The position numbers were made by a program, and so were the translations under genes. Shown here piece after piece: positions 25,944 to 35,246 of a DNA stretch of 60,288 nucleotides. Positions within the stretch are counted from its first letter, which is position 1. Every line of letters begins with the position of its first letter. This stretch comes from an uncultured Muribaculaceae bacterium (lineage in GTDB: Bacteria > Bacteroidota > Bacteroidia > Bacteroidales > Muribaculaceae), in contig CANQRV010000008.1 in the NCBI GenBank assembly GCA_947626355.1, positions 1 to 60,288 on the forward strand, in the 5' to 3' direction. Under the pieces are notes generated by a model. That model worked only from the letters and a program-made list of their open reading frames with translations, made no database searches and was not told the origin of the DNA.

Positions 25944-26020
25944 TAGCGGTTGATGTCTGGTTTTGTTGATGTGTAGTCCATGGCAGGCTCCGGAGGTCGA
26001 CCCGGGAGCCCATTTCAAGG

Positions 26021-26052
26021 CGAAATTAGCATAATTTTCCGGATAATCCAAA
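26021..26052 (-). promoter_or_regulatory. Promoter of the dipeptidase gene
   Basis: On the minus strand: TTTG (26052-26049), 20 bp, TAATTTCG (26028-26021; one mismatch). The leader is about 70 nt. Confidence 0.6.
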
Positions 26053-26081
26053 AGTCAGGCCTACATGTCGGCATTATTTAT

Positions 26082-26089
26082 TAATTTCG
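26082..26089 (+). promoter_or_regulatory. Possible -7 box for the DEAD-box helicase operon
   Basis: TAATTTCG, the same one-mismatch box as on the opposite strand 50 bp away. No clear -33 partner is seen. The leader of about 110 nt contains the hairpin GGCGTCTCC/GGAGATGCC (26149-26171). Confidence 0.35.
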
Positions 26090-26206
26090 CGGATAATTTC
26101 TGAACGAGGATAGGGAAAACGGCGGGGTTTTGTGTTGTAATAGCATCAGGCGTCTCCACGCGGGAGATGCCCGGCATGTGACGACAATATAAAAACAGAC
26201 AACGAT

Positions 26207-28255
26207 ATGACAGAAAACAACATCCAAGAGAGCATTCCGGAGCAGACGGCTGCGCCGGCTATGGAGCCTGCCGCCACCCCGGGAGAGACCCCGGAGGCTG
26301 AGACAGCGGCAACCGAGATGACGGATATGGCCGCGCCGGCAGCGGAGACGCCCGGCGCCACCATCGCTGCAGTGGCGCCTGGAGAGCGCCAGATACGCAG
26401 CTTCGAGGAGCTCGGCGTGGAGCCGTCGCTTCTCAAGGCGGTGAAGGAGCTGGGCTTCGAGCAGCCGATGCCGATCCAGGAGATGGTGATTCCCCATCTG
26501 CTCACCCGCGACGGCGACGTGGTGGGCCTGGCCCAGACGGGCACGGGCAAGACGGCGGCCTTCGGGCTGCCGGTGCTCCAGCGCATCGACGCGGGGCGCG
26601 ACGTGCCGCAGGCGCTCATCATCGCGCCCACGCGCGAGCTCTGCCTCCAGATCGCCGGCGACCTCGCCGACTTCGCAAAATATATCGACAACCTGAGGAT
26701 CCTCCCCGTCTACGGCGGCTCGAGCATCGACAGCCAGATCCGCTTCCTCCGCAAGGGCGTGCAGGTGATCGTAGCCACCCCCGGACGCCTCATCGACCTC
26801 ATAAAACGCGGCGAGGTGAAGCTCGACGACGTGCATACGGTGATCCTCGACGAGGCCGACGAGATGCTCAACATGGGCTTCCTCGACGACATCAACGAGA
26901 TCCTCTCCCACGTGCCCGAGGAGCGCAAGATGCTGATGTTCTCCGCCACGATGCCGAAGGAGATCGCCGGGATAGCGCGCCGCTTCATGCACAATCCGGT
27001 GGAATTCGTGGCCGGAAACAAGAACGAGGGAGCCAAGAACGTGAAGCACATCTACTACATGGTGAAGGCCCACGACAAATACCTCGCCCTCAAGCGTGTA
27101 GCCGACAACAATCCCGACATCTACGGCATCATCTTCTGCCGCACCCGAAAGGAGACGCAGGAGATAGCCGACAAGCTGATAGCCGACGGCTATAACGCCG
27201 ACTGCCTCCACGGCGACCTCTCGCAGGCCCAGCGCGACCTCGCCATGAAGAAATTCCGCGACCATGTCACCCAGCTGCTCGTGGCCACCGACGTTGCTGC
27301 GCGCGGCCTCGACGTAGACGACCTCACCCACGTGATCAACTACGGCCTGCCCGACGACGTGGCCGTCTACACCCACCGCTCGGGGCGTACCGGACGCGCC
27401 GGAAAGACCGGCGTCTCCGTAGCAATCATCCACTCCCGCGAGAAGGGGCGCCTAAGGCAGATCGAGAAGAAGATCGGCAAGACCTTCGAATACCGCAAGG
27501 TGCCCACGCCCGGCCACATCATAGAGAAGCAGCTCTACCATCTGGCCGACAGGCTGGAGCGCGTGGAGGTCAACGAGGAAGAGATCAACAAATACCTCCC
27601 CGGAGTGCGCAAGAAGCTGGAATGGCTCTCGGAGCAGGACCTTCTGAAGCGTGTGCTCTCGCTTGAGTTCAACCGCCTGCTGCAATACTACCACGACATG
27701 CCCGACATCGACCTCGACGCCGACTCCGGCTCCGACCGCCGCGACCGCGACGCCCGTGAGAAAGGAGAGCGCGGAGCACGCGACGGCGAACGCCGCGACA
27801 AGGACCGCCGCGACGCCGCCGAGGGAATGCAGCGCCTGGTGGTAAACGCCGGCAAGGCCCAGGGATTCTTCCCCCGCAACCTCATGGAGCTCATCAACCG
27901 GTCAGTGGTGGGCTCGAAGCCCGATATCGGCCGCATCGACCTGATGCCCGACTACACCCTCTTCGATGTGCGCCGCAAGGACGCCCAGCGGGTGATCGAC
28001 GCCCTGCGCAACGCCGACTTCTTCGGCATCACGCTCCATCCGGAGATCGCCTCCGACCGCGACTACGCCCGCGAGGCCCGCGACCGCCGTGAGAAGCAGC
28101 GCCTCAAGGAGGAGAAGAAGCTCCTGAAGAAGGAGAAGAAAGACAAGAAGGAAAAGAAGAAGGAGAAAAAGGAGAAGAAGGCCGGGAAAGGGAAACGCCC
28201 CGAATATGACGGCAACTACGACTACTTCATAAAAGGAAAAGGAAAGAAGAGATGA
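26207..28255 (+). CDS. DEAD-box ATP-dependent RNA helicase
   Basis: RNA helicase of 682 residues. A 60-residue Ala/Glu/Pro-rich N-terminal extension precedes the core. Core motifs: Q-motif FEQPMPIQEMVIP, AQTGTGKTA, APTREL, TPGRLID, LDEADEMLN, SAT, and HRSGRTGRAGK. A DbpA/CsdA-like RNA-binding domain lies at about 550-620 (RLVVNAGKAQGFFPRNLMELI). The tail is about 50 residues of nearly pure Lys/Glu (KKEKKDKKEKKKEKK). Probable roles are ribosome assembly or cold-shock RNA remodelling. The stop overlaps the next ATG (ATGA). Confidence 0.95.
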   Translation: MTENNIQESIPEQTAAPAMEPAATPGETPEAETAATEMTDMAAPAAETPGATIAAVAPGERQIRSFEELGVEPSLLKAVKELGFEQPMPIQEMVIPHLLTRDGDVVGLAQTGTGKTAAFGLPVLQRIDAGRDVPQALIIAPTRELCLQIAGDLADFAKYIDNLRILPVYGGSSIDSQIRFLRKGVQVIVATPGRLIDLIKRGEVKLDDVHTVILDEADEMLNMGFLDDINEILSHVPEERKMLMFSATMPKEIAGIARRFMHNPVEFVAGNKNEGAKNVKHIYYMVKAHDKYLALKRVADNNPDIYGIIFCRTRKETQEIADKLIADGYNADCLHGDLSQAQRDLAMKKFRDHVTQLLVATDVAARGLDVDDLTHVINYGLPDDVAVYTHRSGRTGRAGKTGVSVAIIHSREKGRLRQIEKKIGKTFEYRKVPTPGHIIEKQLYHLADRLERVEVNEEEINKYLPGVRKKLEWLSEQDLLKRVLSLEFNRLLQYYHDMPDIDLDADSGSDRRDRDAREKGERGARDGERRDKDRRDAAEGMQRLVVNAGKAQGFFPRNLMELINRSVVGSKPDIGRIDLMPDYTLFDVRRKDAQRVIDALRNADFFGITLHPEIASDRDYAREARDRREKQRLKEEKKLLKKEKKDKKEKKKEKKEKKAGKGKRPEYDGNYDYFIKGKGKKR

Positions 28256-28944
28256 CACCATTCCTCCACACAGCGGCCCGCCTGGCCGTGGCGACAGTCT
28301 CGGCCATGTGGGCGCTTCTCGCCTCTGCGGCGCCGCAGACGGCCGACACCATCTCCGTGCGCCGCGCCTTCGAGCAGTTTCCGCTCGACAACCTCGACCT
28401 GCTGCAGCGCTCCACGCGCCTCGACATGCTGGCATACTACGACGCCGACAGCATCTACCGCGCCACCAACGCCATGCAGGGGATATCGTGGCTCGACACC
28501 GTGACGCCCGACTACATCAAGGTCGTAATCACGCCGGTCAGCACCCTGCAGCTCAAGGTGCTCCCCTCCCGTAAGGGCGGCAACATCGTGATGAGCGTCT
28601 ACACCGTGGGCGACTCAGCCGCCGCCTCCGACAGCGACGTGCGCTTCTGGTCGGCGCAGCTGCAGGAGCTCGACCGCTCGAAGCTGCTGCCGGAGCCCAG
28701 GCTGAAGGATTTCTTCGACATCCCGAAGGGGTGTGAGACCTCCCAGAAGGAGATCGACTCCATGATTCCCTTCCCGACGGTGGAATTCCTTCCCTCCCCC
28801 CACTCCGACACACTCCGCGCCCGGCTCACCATCGACCGATTCATAAACCAGGACGACTTCAACATCATAAAGCTATTCCTGAAGCCGGAGTTGGAATACG
28901 AGTGGAAAGCGCCGGGCTACAAGCTGATTAAAGTAAAGAAATAG
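28252..28944 (+). CDS. DUF3256 protein, exported
   Basis: A 230-residue protein of unknown function found in Bacteroidales. A signal peptide (about 1-27, ending ASAAPQ) is followed by the family segments RRAFEQFPLDNLDLL, STRLDMLAYYDA and ARLTIDRFINQDDFN near the C-terminus. It probably stays in the periplasm, since no lipobox or membrane segment is visible. The start overlaps the helicase stop by 4 bp and gltX follows after 24 bp, so it is co-expressed with translation genes. That does not tell its function. Confidence 0.8.
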   Translation: MTPFLHTAARLAVATVSAMWALLASAAPQTADTISVRRAFEQFPLDNLDLLQRSTRLDMLAYYDADSIYRATNAMQGISWLDTVTPDYIKVVITPVSTLQLKVLPSRKGGNIVMSVYTVGDSAAASDSDVRFWSAQLQELDRSKLLPEPRLKDFFDIPKGCETSQKEIDSMIPFPTVEFLPSPHSDTLRARLTIDRFINQDDFNIIKLFLKPELEYEWKAPGYKLIKVKK

Positions 28945-28968
28945 ACATAATAAAACCTACCTGACATT

Positions 28969-30498
28969 ATGGAAAGAAAAGTGAGAGTGAGATTCGCTCC
29001 GTCGCCCACAGGCCCGCTGCATATCGGCGGCGTGAGGACGGCGCTCTACAACTATATATTCGCCCGCAAGCACGGCGGCGACATGATCCTCCGCATCGAG
29101 GACACCGACACGCGCCGCTTCGTGCCCGGCGCCGAAGACTACATCAACGAGGCGCTGGGCTGGCTCGGCATCAAGATCGACGAGGGAGTGCGCGAGGGAG
29201 GCCCCTTCGGACCCTACAAGCAGAGCGAGCGCCGCGAGATCTACCGCGAGCACGTCGACCGTCTGCTCGCCGAGGGAAAGGCATACATAGCCTTCGACAC
29301 CCCGGAGGAGCTGGAGGCCGCACGCCAGGCCATCCCGAATTTCCAATATGACGCCTCGACGCGAGGCCGTATGCGCAATTCGCTGACGATGCCCGCCGAG
29401 GAGGTGAAGGCCCTCGTCGACGGCGGCACGCAGTATGTGGTGCGCTTCAGGATCGACCCCGACCGCGAGGTGACGGTCGACGACCTGATCCGCGGGCGCG
29501 TGAGCGTCAACTCCTCGACGCTCGACGACAAGGTGCTCTACAAGAGCGCCGACAACCTCCCCACCTATCACCTCGCCAATATCGTCGACGACCACCTCAT
29601 GGAGGTGAGCCACGTGATACGCGGCGAGGAGTGGCTTCCTTCCGCCCCGCTCCACGTGCTCCTCTACGAAGCATTCGGATGGACCGACACGATGCCCGCC
29701 TTCGTGCATCTCCCCCTGCTGCTCAAGCCCGTGGGCAACGGCAAGCTCTCGAAGCGCGACGGCGACAAGCTCGGATTTCCCGTCTTCCCGCTCGACTGGC
29801 GCGACCCGGCTTCGGGCGAGCTCAGCTCCGGCTACCGCGAGAAAGGATACCTGCCGGAGGCAGTGGTCAATTTCCTCGCCCTGCTCGGCTGGAACCCCGG
29901 CGACGACAGCGAGCTGATGGACATGGACACGCTGGTGGAGAAGTTCTCGCTCGAACACTGCTCTAAGAGTGGCGCCAAGTTCGACTACAAGAAGGGTATC
30001 TGGTTCAACCACGAATATCTGATGCGGGCCGACTCCGGCCGCCTCGCGGAGTTGCTGAAGCCCGTGCTCGAGGCCAACGGAGTGACCGACGCCGACCCGG
30101 AATACGTGGCCCGCGCCATCGAGATGGTGAAGGGACGCGCCGACCTCGTGGGCGACCTCTGGACGCAGGGCGACTTCTTCTTCAAGGCCCCGACGGAATA
30201 TGCCGCCAAGGACGTGAAGAAGCGCTGGAGCGCCCAGACACCCGCCATCATGGAAGAGCTCATCGGGGTGCTCGAGGGAATCGACGACATGACCTCGGCC
30301 AACGCCGAGAAGATAGTGCTGGGCTGGATCGCCGACAAGGGCTACCACCTGGGCAACGTGATGAACGCTTTCCGTCTGGCGGTGGTCGGCGCCTGCCGCG
30401 GTCCCCACATGTTCGACATCACGGAGCTGATGCCGAAGGAGGAAGTGATAGCGCGCATACGCCGCGCGATAAAGGAAATACCCCAGCCGGAGGCATAA
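28969..30498 (+). CDS. gltX: Glutamyl-tRNA synthetase
   Basis: Charges tRNA-Glu. A class I synthetase of 509 residues. The HIGH motif appears as [18 protein letters not shown] (about 12-29) and KMSKS as KLSKRDGDK (about 262-270). The anticodon-binding domain takes up the C-terminal 170 residues. The non-discriminating form, which also charges tRNA-Gln, cannot be excluded from the sequence. It is in the DEAD helicase operon, and waaA follows 16 bp later. Confidence 0.96.
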   Translation: MERKVRVRFAPSPTGPLHIGGVRTALYNYIFARKHGGDMILRIEDTDTRRFVPGAEDYINEALGWLGIKIDEGVREGGPFGPYKQSERREIYREHVDRLLAEGKAYIAFDTPEELEAARQAIPNFQYDASTRGRMRNSLTMPAEEVKALVDGGTQYVVRFRIDPDREVTVDDLIRGRVSVNSSTLDDKVLYKSADNLPTYHLANIVDDHLMEVSHVIRGEEWLPSAPLHVLLYEAFGWTDTMPAFVHLPLLLKPVGNGKLSKRDGDKLGFPVFPLDWRDPASGELSSGYREKGYLPEAVVNFLALLGWNPGDDSELMDMDTLVEKFSLEHCSKSGAKFDYKKGIWFNHEYLMRADSGRLAELLKPVLEANGVTDADPEYVARAIEMVKGRADLVGDLWTQGDFFFKAPTEYAAKDVKKRWSAQTPAIMEELIGVLEGIDDMTSANAEKIVLGWIADKGYHLGNVMNAFRLAVVGACRGPHMFDITELMPKEEVIARIRRAIKEIPQPEA

Positions 30499-30514
30499 AC
30501 GCGCCACATTAGAG

Positions 30515-31777
30515 ATGAATCCGATCTACGACATGGCCATCGGCGCATACTCGTGTGCCGTTGGCCTTGCCTCGCCCTTCAACGCCAAGGCCCGGCTGAT
30601 GCGCCGCGGCCACGCGGCCGTGTGGCGCACGCTGAGGGAGAAGCTCGAGCCGGGAGCCCGCTACGTGTGGGTCCACGCCTCCTCGCTCGGTGAGTTCGAG
30701 CAGGGACGCCCCGTCATAGAGCGCATACGCAGCCGTCGCCCCGGGCTGAAGGTGATCCTCACCTTCTTCTCCCCCTCGGGCTACGAGGTGCGCAAAGGCT
30801 ATCAGGGGGCCGACGTTGTGTGCTATCTCCCTTTCGACTTCGCGATGTCGGCACGCCGCTTCGTCGATATGGTTAGCCCGGAGGCCGCCATATTCGTGAA
30901 ATACGAGATCTGGCGCAACTATCTCTCCGAGCTGCGCCGGCGCGGCATCCCGGCCTATCTGGTGAGCGCCCACTTCAGGCCCGAGCAGCGCTTCTTCCGC
31001 AAGGGCTACGGCTGGTATGGGCGCTGGCTGCGGAGCTTCCGCCATATCTTCGTGCAGGATAGCGGCAGCGTCGGGCTTCTGAAAGGGATAGGCATCACCG
31101 ACGTGACGGTGACCGGCGACACACGTTTCGACCGCGTGGCCGACGTGGCGGCGCAGGCGAAGGTGATACCTGAGCTGGAGGCATTCTGCGGGCGCAAGGG
31201 CTCGCAGGGCCACGACAGCGTGGTGATGGTGGCCGGCAGCAGCTGGCCGCGCGACGAGGAGGTGTATGCCCCCTGGCTCGCCGCGCGGCGCGAGGTGAAG
31301 GCCATCGTGGCGCCCCATGAGTTTGACGCGGCGCGTCTGGCGCGGCTCAAGGAGCTGTGGCCCGGCGAGACGGTGCTCCTCAGCGAGCTGAAGGAGCGGC
31401 CGGAGCTGGCCGGGAAGGCGCGGATAGTGGTGATCGACTGCTTCGGACTGCTGTCGTCGGCCTACGCCTACGGCGACATCGCATACGTGGGGGGCGGCTT
31501 CGGCGTCGGCATCCACAACCTCAACGAGGCGGCGGTCTACGGCATCCCGGTGATGTTCGGCCCCAACCACGCCCGCTTCATGGAGGCCAACGACCTGAAG
31601 ACCCTCGGCGGAGGCATCGCCGTCGACAGCCGGGAGAGCTTCGGCCGCGCGGCCGACCGCCTGCTCCACGACAGCGTGGAGCGAGAGAAGCGCGGACGCT
31701 GGGCCGGCGAATACATAGAGGAAAACAAAGGCGCCTCCGACAAAGTCTTCAGCGCCATATTCGGCGACGCCCGATAA
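30515..31777 (+). CDS. waaA: 3-deoxy-D-manno-octulosonic acid (Kdo) transferase
   Basis: Adds Kdo to lipid A precursor at the inner membrane. GT30 family, 420 residues. An N-terminal hydrophobic segment (MAIGAYSCAVGLASPF) anchors it. The catalytic Glu lies in HASSLGEFEQGRPVIE, and FVKYEIWRNYLSELRRRG and the late GGGFGVGIHNLNEAAVYG are GT-B family segments. Most Bacteroidetes WaaA enzymes add one Kdo; the sequence alone does not show how many. It is the last gene of the operon that begins with the DEAD helicase. Confidence 0.94.
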   Translation: MNPIYDMAIGAYSCAVGLASPFNAKARLMRRGHAAVWRTLREKLEPGARYVWVHASSLGEFEQGRPVIERIRSRRPGLKVILTFFSPSGYEVRKGYQGADVVCYLPFDFAMSARRFVDMVSPEAAIFVKYEIWRNYLSELRRRGIPAYLVSAHFRPEQRFFRKGYGWYGRWLRSFRHIFVQDSGSVGLLKGIGITDVTVTGDTRFDRVADVAAQAKVIPELEAFCGRKGSQGHDSVVMVAGSSWPRDEEVYAPWLAARREVKAIVAPHEFDAARLARLKELWPGETVLLSELKERPELAGKARIVVIDCFGLLSSAYAYGDIAYVGGGFGVGIHNLNEAAVYGIPVMFGPNHARFMEANDLKTLGGGIAVDSRESFGRAADRLLHDSVEREKRGRWAGEYIEENKGASDKVFSAIFGDAR

Positions 31778-31804
31778 CGGAACGCCGGAAGTCTGCCGCC
31801 ACTC

Positions 31805-32362
31805 CTACACGAGATGGCGCAGCATGAAGGCATATACTATAAAGCCCATGAAGAAGGTGATGCCCATCCACATGCGGGCGGCGTCGGCCACTTCATGGGC
31901 ATCCTTTCTGTCGCCGTGCTTCCAGGCCTTCGAGCTTTTCACCGAGAGGAAGATGGCCACGAGGCCTGTGGGAGGAAAGCAGAGAAGTGTGGCCACAATG
32001 GCCGGAAACAGCATGGAGCGCGGCGGCACGCTGTAGTCGCGCGTGTCACCGGCCGGAGGGCCCAGGATGTCGTCGGGGTTCTTGATATAGGGCCGGAAGC
32101 GCGGAGGCACCTGCTCCATCATCTCCTCCATCCTCCCGGCGGCACAGTCGCGCGGTGGCTCCGGCTGCGGGGCCGAGGGATGCATGAGGTCGTGGATATG
32201 GCCGCGGAAATAGCGGCAGATGTCGGCCACGTCCTCTGCCTTCTCCCAGTCGGCCATGTCCTTACACCATACGTAGGTGGAGGGACGCACTCCGGCCTCC
32301 ACGAGCTGCGATAGCTCGAGAGGCCCGACGCGCTCTCCGTCGATCATAGCGAAATATCTCAT
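31805..32362 (-). CDS. GYF_2 (DUF4339) and CD225/dispanin-like membrane protein
   Basis: A 185-residue protein. The first 50 residues form a GYF_2 domain (MIDGERVGPLELSQLVEAG, YVWCKDMADWEKAEDV). A Pro-rich linker leads to two membrane segments (about 118-140 and 162-182) around a loop with SSKAWKHGDRKDAHEVADAARMW, the CD225/dispanin pattern. The function is unknown. It begins 3 bp after the stop of the other GYF_2 gene, so the two probably act together in the inner membrane with the GYF_2 parts in the cytoplasm. Confidence 0.82.
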   Translation of the reverse strand: MRYFAMIDGERVGPLELSQLVEAGVRPSTYVWCKDMADWEKAEDVADICRYFRGHIHDLMHPSAPQPEPPRDCAAGRMEEMMEQVPPRFRPYIKNPDDILGPPAGDTRDYSVPPRSMLFPAIVATLLCFPPTGLVAIFLSVKSSKAWKHGDRKDAHEVADAARMWMGITFFMGFIVYAFMLRHLV

Positions 32363-32365
32363 CGG

Positions 32366-33190
32366 CTACATCATGGGGTTGGCGATCATGTTGCCGATAT
32401 TGCTGAGGAAGAAGGTGCTTCCCACGATGCCGATCACGTCGAGGGCGATTGCGATGATGGTGAGCACCTTGGCGCTGCTGTTGGCACTGTCGCCCTGCAT
32501 CGTGGCGCCCATGCGGTAGGCGTTGTTGGCCTTGTTGGCCTGCACGATCGCGATGATGCCCAGGATCATGCCGATGCATGAGAAAAGGCCTCCGATAGTG
32601 GCGGCTATGGCCCATGGCATCCAGTTGGTGACGCCCTGCGGGAGCTGGCCGTAAGGCTGGCCGGAGCCGTAGCTCTGCCCCATGCCGTACTGCTGGGCGG
32701 CACCGTAGGGCTGCCCTGCCGACGGCTGGTTGATATACGGATTTCCCTTGCGCTGCATGGCGGCGATGAGCTCGGGCTGCGTGGCGGCCTCCATCCAGTC
32801 GGGCATCCCCTCGCGCCATACGGGAGTGGTGTTGTGGAGTCCGTTTGCCACGAGAGCGTCAGGGGTGGCGGGCCCTACACGGTTGCCGTTGAGCATCGCA
32901 TACCACACCGGGCTGTTGTCGGCAGCCGGCTGCTGCTGATGGCCGTCGTTGGCGAAAGCGTTGCGGTATGGATCCTGCGGAGGCTGCTGGGTGTAGGGAG
33001 GCATCTGCCGCTGCTGCGGCTGGGCGCCGAGCATATCGGCGAGCTCCGGGAGCTCGGAGGCCCGCTGCCATTCGGCCATGCCCGCGCGCCATACGAGGCT
33101 GTCGCTTTTGAGTCCGTGTGAGGCGAGAGCCTCCTTGGGCATCGGGCCTTCCTGGCGCCCGTCGACCACTATATAATATTGATTCTGCAT
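32366..33190 (-). CDS. Membrane protein with two GYF_2 domains and a DUF4190/dispanin-like C-terminus
   Basis: A 274-residue protein. GYF_2 domains are at 3-52 (YYIVVDGRQEGPMPKEALAS) and about 92-142 (WYAMLNGNRVGPATPDALVA), each with the V-W-R-x-GM-x-W core. A Gln/Pro/Gly/Tyr-rich linker (about 53-90, and 150-185 with repeats like GQPYG) follows. Two hydrophobic segments (about 190-212 and 245-270) flank ANKANNAYRMGATMQGDS. The function is unknown; GYF_2 usually binds peptides. It is the middle gene of a three-gene unit. Confidence 0.82.
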   Translation of the reverse strand: MQNQYYIVVDGRQEGPMPKEALASHGLKSDSLVWRAGMAEWQRASELPELADMLGAQPQQRQMPPYTQQPPQDPYRNAFANDGHQQQPAADNSPVWYAMLNGNRVGPATPDALVANGLHNTTPVWREGMPDWMEAATQPELIAAMQRKGNPYINQPSAGQPYGAAQQYGMGQSYGSGQPYGQLPQGVTNWMPWAIAATIGGLFSCIGMILGIIAIVQANKANNAYRMGATMQGDSANSSAKVLTIIAIALDVIGIVGSTFFLSNIGNMIANPMM

Positions 33191-33202
33191 ATTCTTCCTG
33201 AT

Positions 33203-33691
33203 TTAATCGATATATTTGCGGCAAATGGCGGGATTCTCGCGTGCCTCGGAGGCGGTGATGGGGAGCTGCTTGAACTCAGATACCCTTGCTCCCGGAATGA
33301 TGTGTGCCTTGATCTCGCTCTGCGGGGGGGTAGCCTTCAAGGCTCTGTACTGCTCGAAAGTCCAGTCGGTAAACACCGAGTTGGGGCCGAGGCCCTGGCG
33401 GTTGAGCCACCAGCCGTCGCCCACCTCAACAGGCGCCGAGACGGAGGTGATGTCGCCCGGCGCCGGATAGTAGGCAAGGGAGCCGTCGGCGTTGAGGGTG
33501 ACGGCCACATTGCGGGCATAGTCGCCGGTCATCCTGAAGAGCGACGCCTTGGGCATCGTGCGCGGCGATGAGCCAAGCACCACACCGGGCACCGTCTCGG
33601 GCTGCGGTGTCACGGCGCTGTCGCCGGTGGTCTTGCGGGAGCAGCCGGCGAGCATCAGGGCGGCGGCCGCGATATATATAGCCTTTGTCAT
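33203..33691 (-). CDS. Hypothetical lipoprotein
   Basis: A 162-residue protein when started at 33691, where the sequence MTKAIYIAAAALMLAGCSRK forms a lipoprotein signal (Cys17). The longer frame upstream overlaps the promoter and is not used. The mature part is hydrophilic with the segments GDITSVSAPVEVGDGWWLNR, FTDWTFEQYRALKATPPQ and FKQLPITASEAREN. I do not recognise the family. The gene heads the unit containing the two GYF_2 proteins (12 bp gap), so it may be their outer partner. Confidence 0.75.
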   Translation of the reverse strand: MTKAIYIAAAALMLAGCSRKTTGDSAVTPQPETVPGVVLGSSPRTMPKASLFRMTGDYARNVAVTLNADGSLAYYPAPGDITSVSAPVEVGDGWWLNRQGLGPNSVFTDWTFEQYRALKATPPQSEIKAHIIPGARVSEFKQLPITASEARENPAICRKYID

Positions 33692-33720
33692 AGTCACGGT
33701 TATAGTGTTAAAGATTTCCA

Positions 33721-33752
33721 CAAAATTAACAACAATACTCGGATTTAACAAA
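33721..33752 (-). promoter_or_regulatory. Promoter of the lipoprotein-GYF_2 unit
   Basis: On the minus strand: TTTG (33752-33749), 20 bp, TAATTTTG (33728-33721), exact to consensus. The leader is about 25 nt to ATG 33691, which supports that start. Confidence 0.75.
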
Positions 33753-33779
33753 TATCTACCGTCGGGAGTGCGCCTCGAT

Positions 33780-33810
33780 TTTGCATTTTTGTTTTATTTA
33801 GTTACTTTTG
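33780..33810 (+). promoter_or_regulatory. Promoter of the PNGase F-like gene
   Basis: TTTG (33780-33783), 19 bp, TACTTTTG (33803-33810), exact to consensus. The leader is about 35 nt. It diverges from the lipoprotein promoter, with the two -33 boxes about 28 bp apart. Confidence 0.75.
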
Positions 33811-33850
33811 CAATCAATTAAGCAATACAAGACTAACCAATCCGACATTT

Positions 33851-35230
33851 ATGCGAAAGATTCTACCATTATTACTTCTGGCGGCGGCCGCATGTCCGGC
33901 CCGCGCCGACGAGACGGCCGAGCCGCTGCGCATCACCCTCATGGACGAGGCTGTGTTTTACGACGGCTACAACCCAACGGTTTTCGACGCAAACAAAATC
34001 TATGACGGCATTCTGCGCCACACCAACTATGCCTATGCGGTGCCCCTTGCCGACTACCTCGACCTTATCGGCGAGGACCTGAGCCTCGATGTCATTATCG
34101 GCGCCCTCTGCGACAACTACGACCGCATCGGCGAGGTCAACATCGCCCTTGTGCCCAAGGGAAGCGGCAGTAGTTATGCTTACGACGAAGTAGAGCGCAT
34201 AGAGATCGCACGCTTCATCACTCCCTTCATGGACAAGAACAAGGAGCCCGACGAGGTTCCGTATGCCTACGAGATGCCCGACGTGTCGGCGATACTCCGC
34301 GACGCGGAGCTGCGCGAGCGCTACGACCTCTGGCTGGAGCTCGAGGTGTTTGGCGTGCCCTACGCGGCCAACCAGCAGATAGAGGGATGCGCCGACCGCA
34401 ACGACGTATTCCGGGGCACCGTGATCCTCAACACCAACCCGGAGCCCGCCCCTGTCACCACCGACAATGTCCTGGTGCCGATCTTCAAGAAGAAATCGGA
34501 GATACACGGCGACATCAATTTCAACAACTACCGCGAGGGAGCCACCGACACCATCGGCGTCACCACCCGCACATGGGAATTCGAGATACCGGAGGACGTG
34601 GCCGACGGCCAGATCACCTTCATCCTCAGCAACCACGGCGCGAACGAGGGCGGTGAGGAATACAGGCGCAGGCTCCACCTCGTCTACTACGACGGCGAGC
34701 TGGTGTATTCCTACACACCGGGCGGCGTGAGCTGCGAGCCCTACCGCGTCTACAACACCCAGCTCAACGGCATCTACGGATATGAACGCAGCGATGAGTC
34801 GTGGGAAAGAAGTTCCAACTGGTGTCCCGGGCAGGCGATACCCACGAGATATCTTCACATCGGGGCGCAGACCGCAGGCAGACACAGCATCATGATCCGG
34901 GTGCCGAAAGCGAGGTTCAGAGACAAGCAGGGCGACTTCCGCCCCTCCATCTATTTCCAGGGGGCGAAAGAAGGGAAGGTGCCCGTAGGCGTCAGGGAGG
35001 TAATCGCTCCCGAGCTGAAGGCCACCTTCACACGCCAGGGCGACATGGTGTATGTCTCTGCCGACGCGCCTCTGACGCAGGCCGACGTCTACACCTACGA
35101 CGGGCGCCTGATGCGCGGCACCATGGAGCCGGAGAAGGGAATCGACCTCTCGGGCCTTCAGGAAGGCGCCTACATCATCACCGTCTACGACCGTGACTGG
35201 CGCGTCTACTCGGAGAAGATCATAAAGTGA
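33851..35230 (+). CDS. PNGase F-like peptide-N-glycosidase with T9SS-like C-terminal signal
   Basis: Predicted to release N-linked glycans from glycoproteins by cleaving the Asn-GlcNAc bond. A signal peptide (1-19, ends PARA) precedes an N-terminal domain. The PNGase F C-terminal domain is recognised by SNHGANEGGEEYRRR (about 259-273), ERSSNWCPGQAIPTR (about 317-331) and HSIMIRVPKARF. The last 70 residues (ADVYTYDGRLM... IDLSGLQEGAYIITVYD... KIIK) look like a type A T9SS sorting domain, so it should be exported to the cell surface. Catalytic acids cannot be assigned with certainty. The gene stands alone. Confidence 0.85.
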   Translation: MRKILPLLLLAAAACPARADETAEPLRITLMDEAVFYDGYNPTVFDANKIYDGILRHTNYAYAVPLADYLDLIGEDLSLDVIIGALCDNYDRIGEVNIALVPKGSGSSYAYDEVERIEIARFITPFMDKNKEPDEVPYAYEMPDVSAILRDAELRERYDLWLELEVFGVPYAANQQIEGCADRNDVFRGTVILNTNPEPAPVTTDNVLVPIFKKKSEIHGDINFNNYREGATDTIGVTTRTWEFEIPEDVADGQITFILSNHGANEGGEEYRRRLHLVYYDGELVYSYTPGGVSCEPYRVYNTQLNGIYGYERSDESWERSSNWCPGQAIPTRYLHIGAQTAGRHSIMIRVPKARFRDKQGDFRPSIYFQGAKEGKVPVGVREVIAPELKATFTRQGDMVYVSADAPLTQADVYTYDGRLMRGTMEPEKGIDLSGLQEGAYIITVYDRDWRVYSEKIIK

Positions 35231-35246
35231 TCGATCAGTCACCAGA

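Noticed and set aside
24318..25946. A 542-codon plus-strand frame antisense to the dipeptidase gene
   Set aside because: Composition is Val/Gly/His/Leu-rich without any family motif; it is the mirror of a GC-rich gene with a real signal peptide and catalytic Cys.
28957..30507. A 516-codon minus-strand frame antisense to gltX
   Set aside because: Shadow of gltX, whose HIGH and KMSKS motifs are intact.
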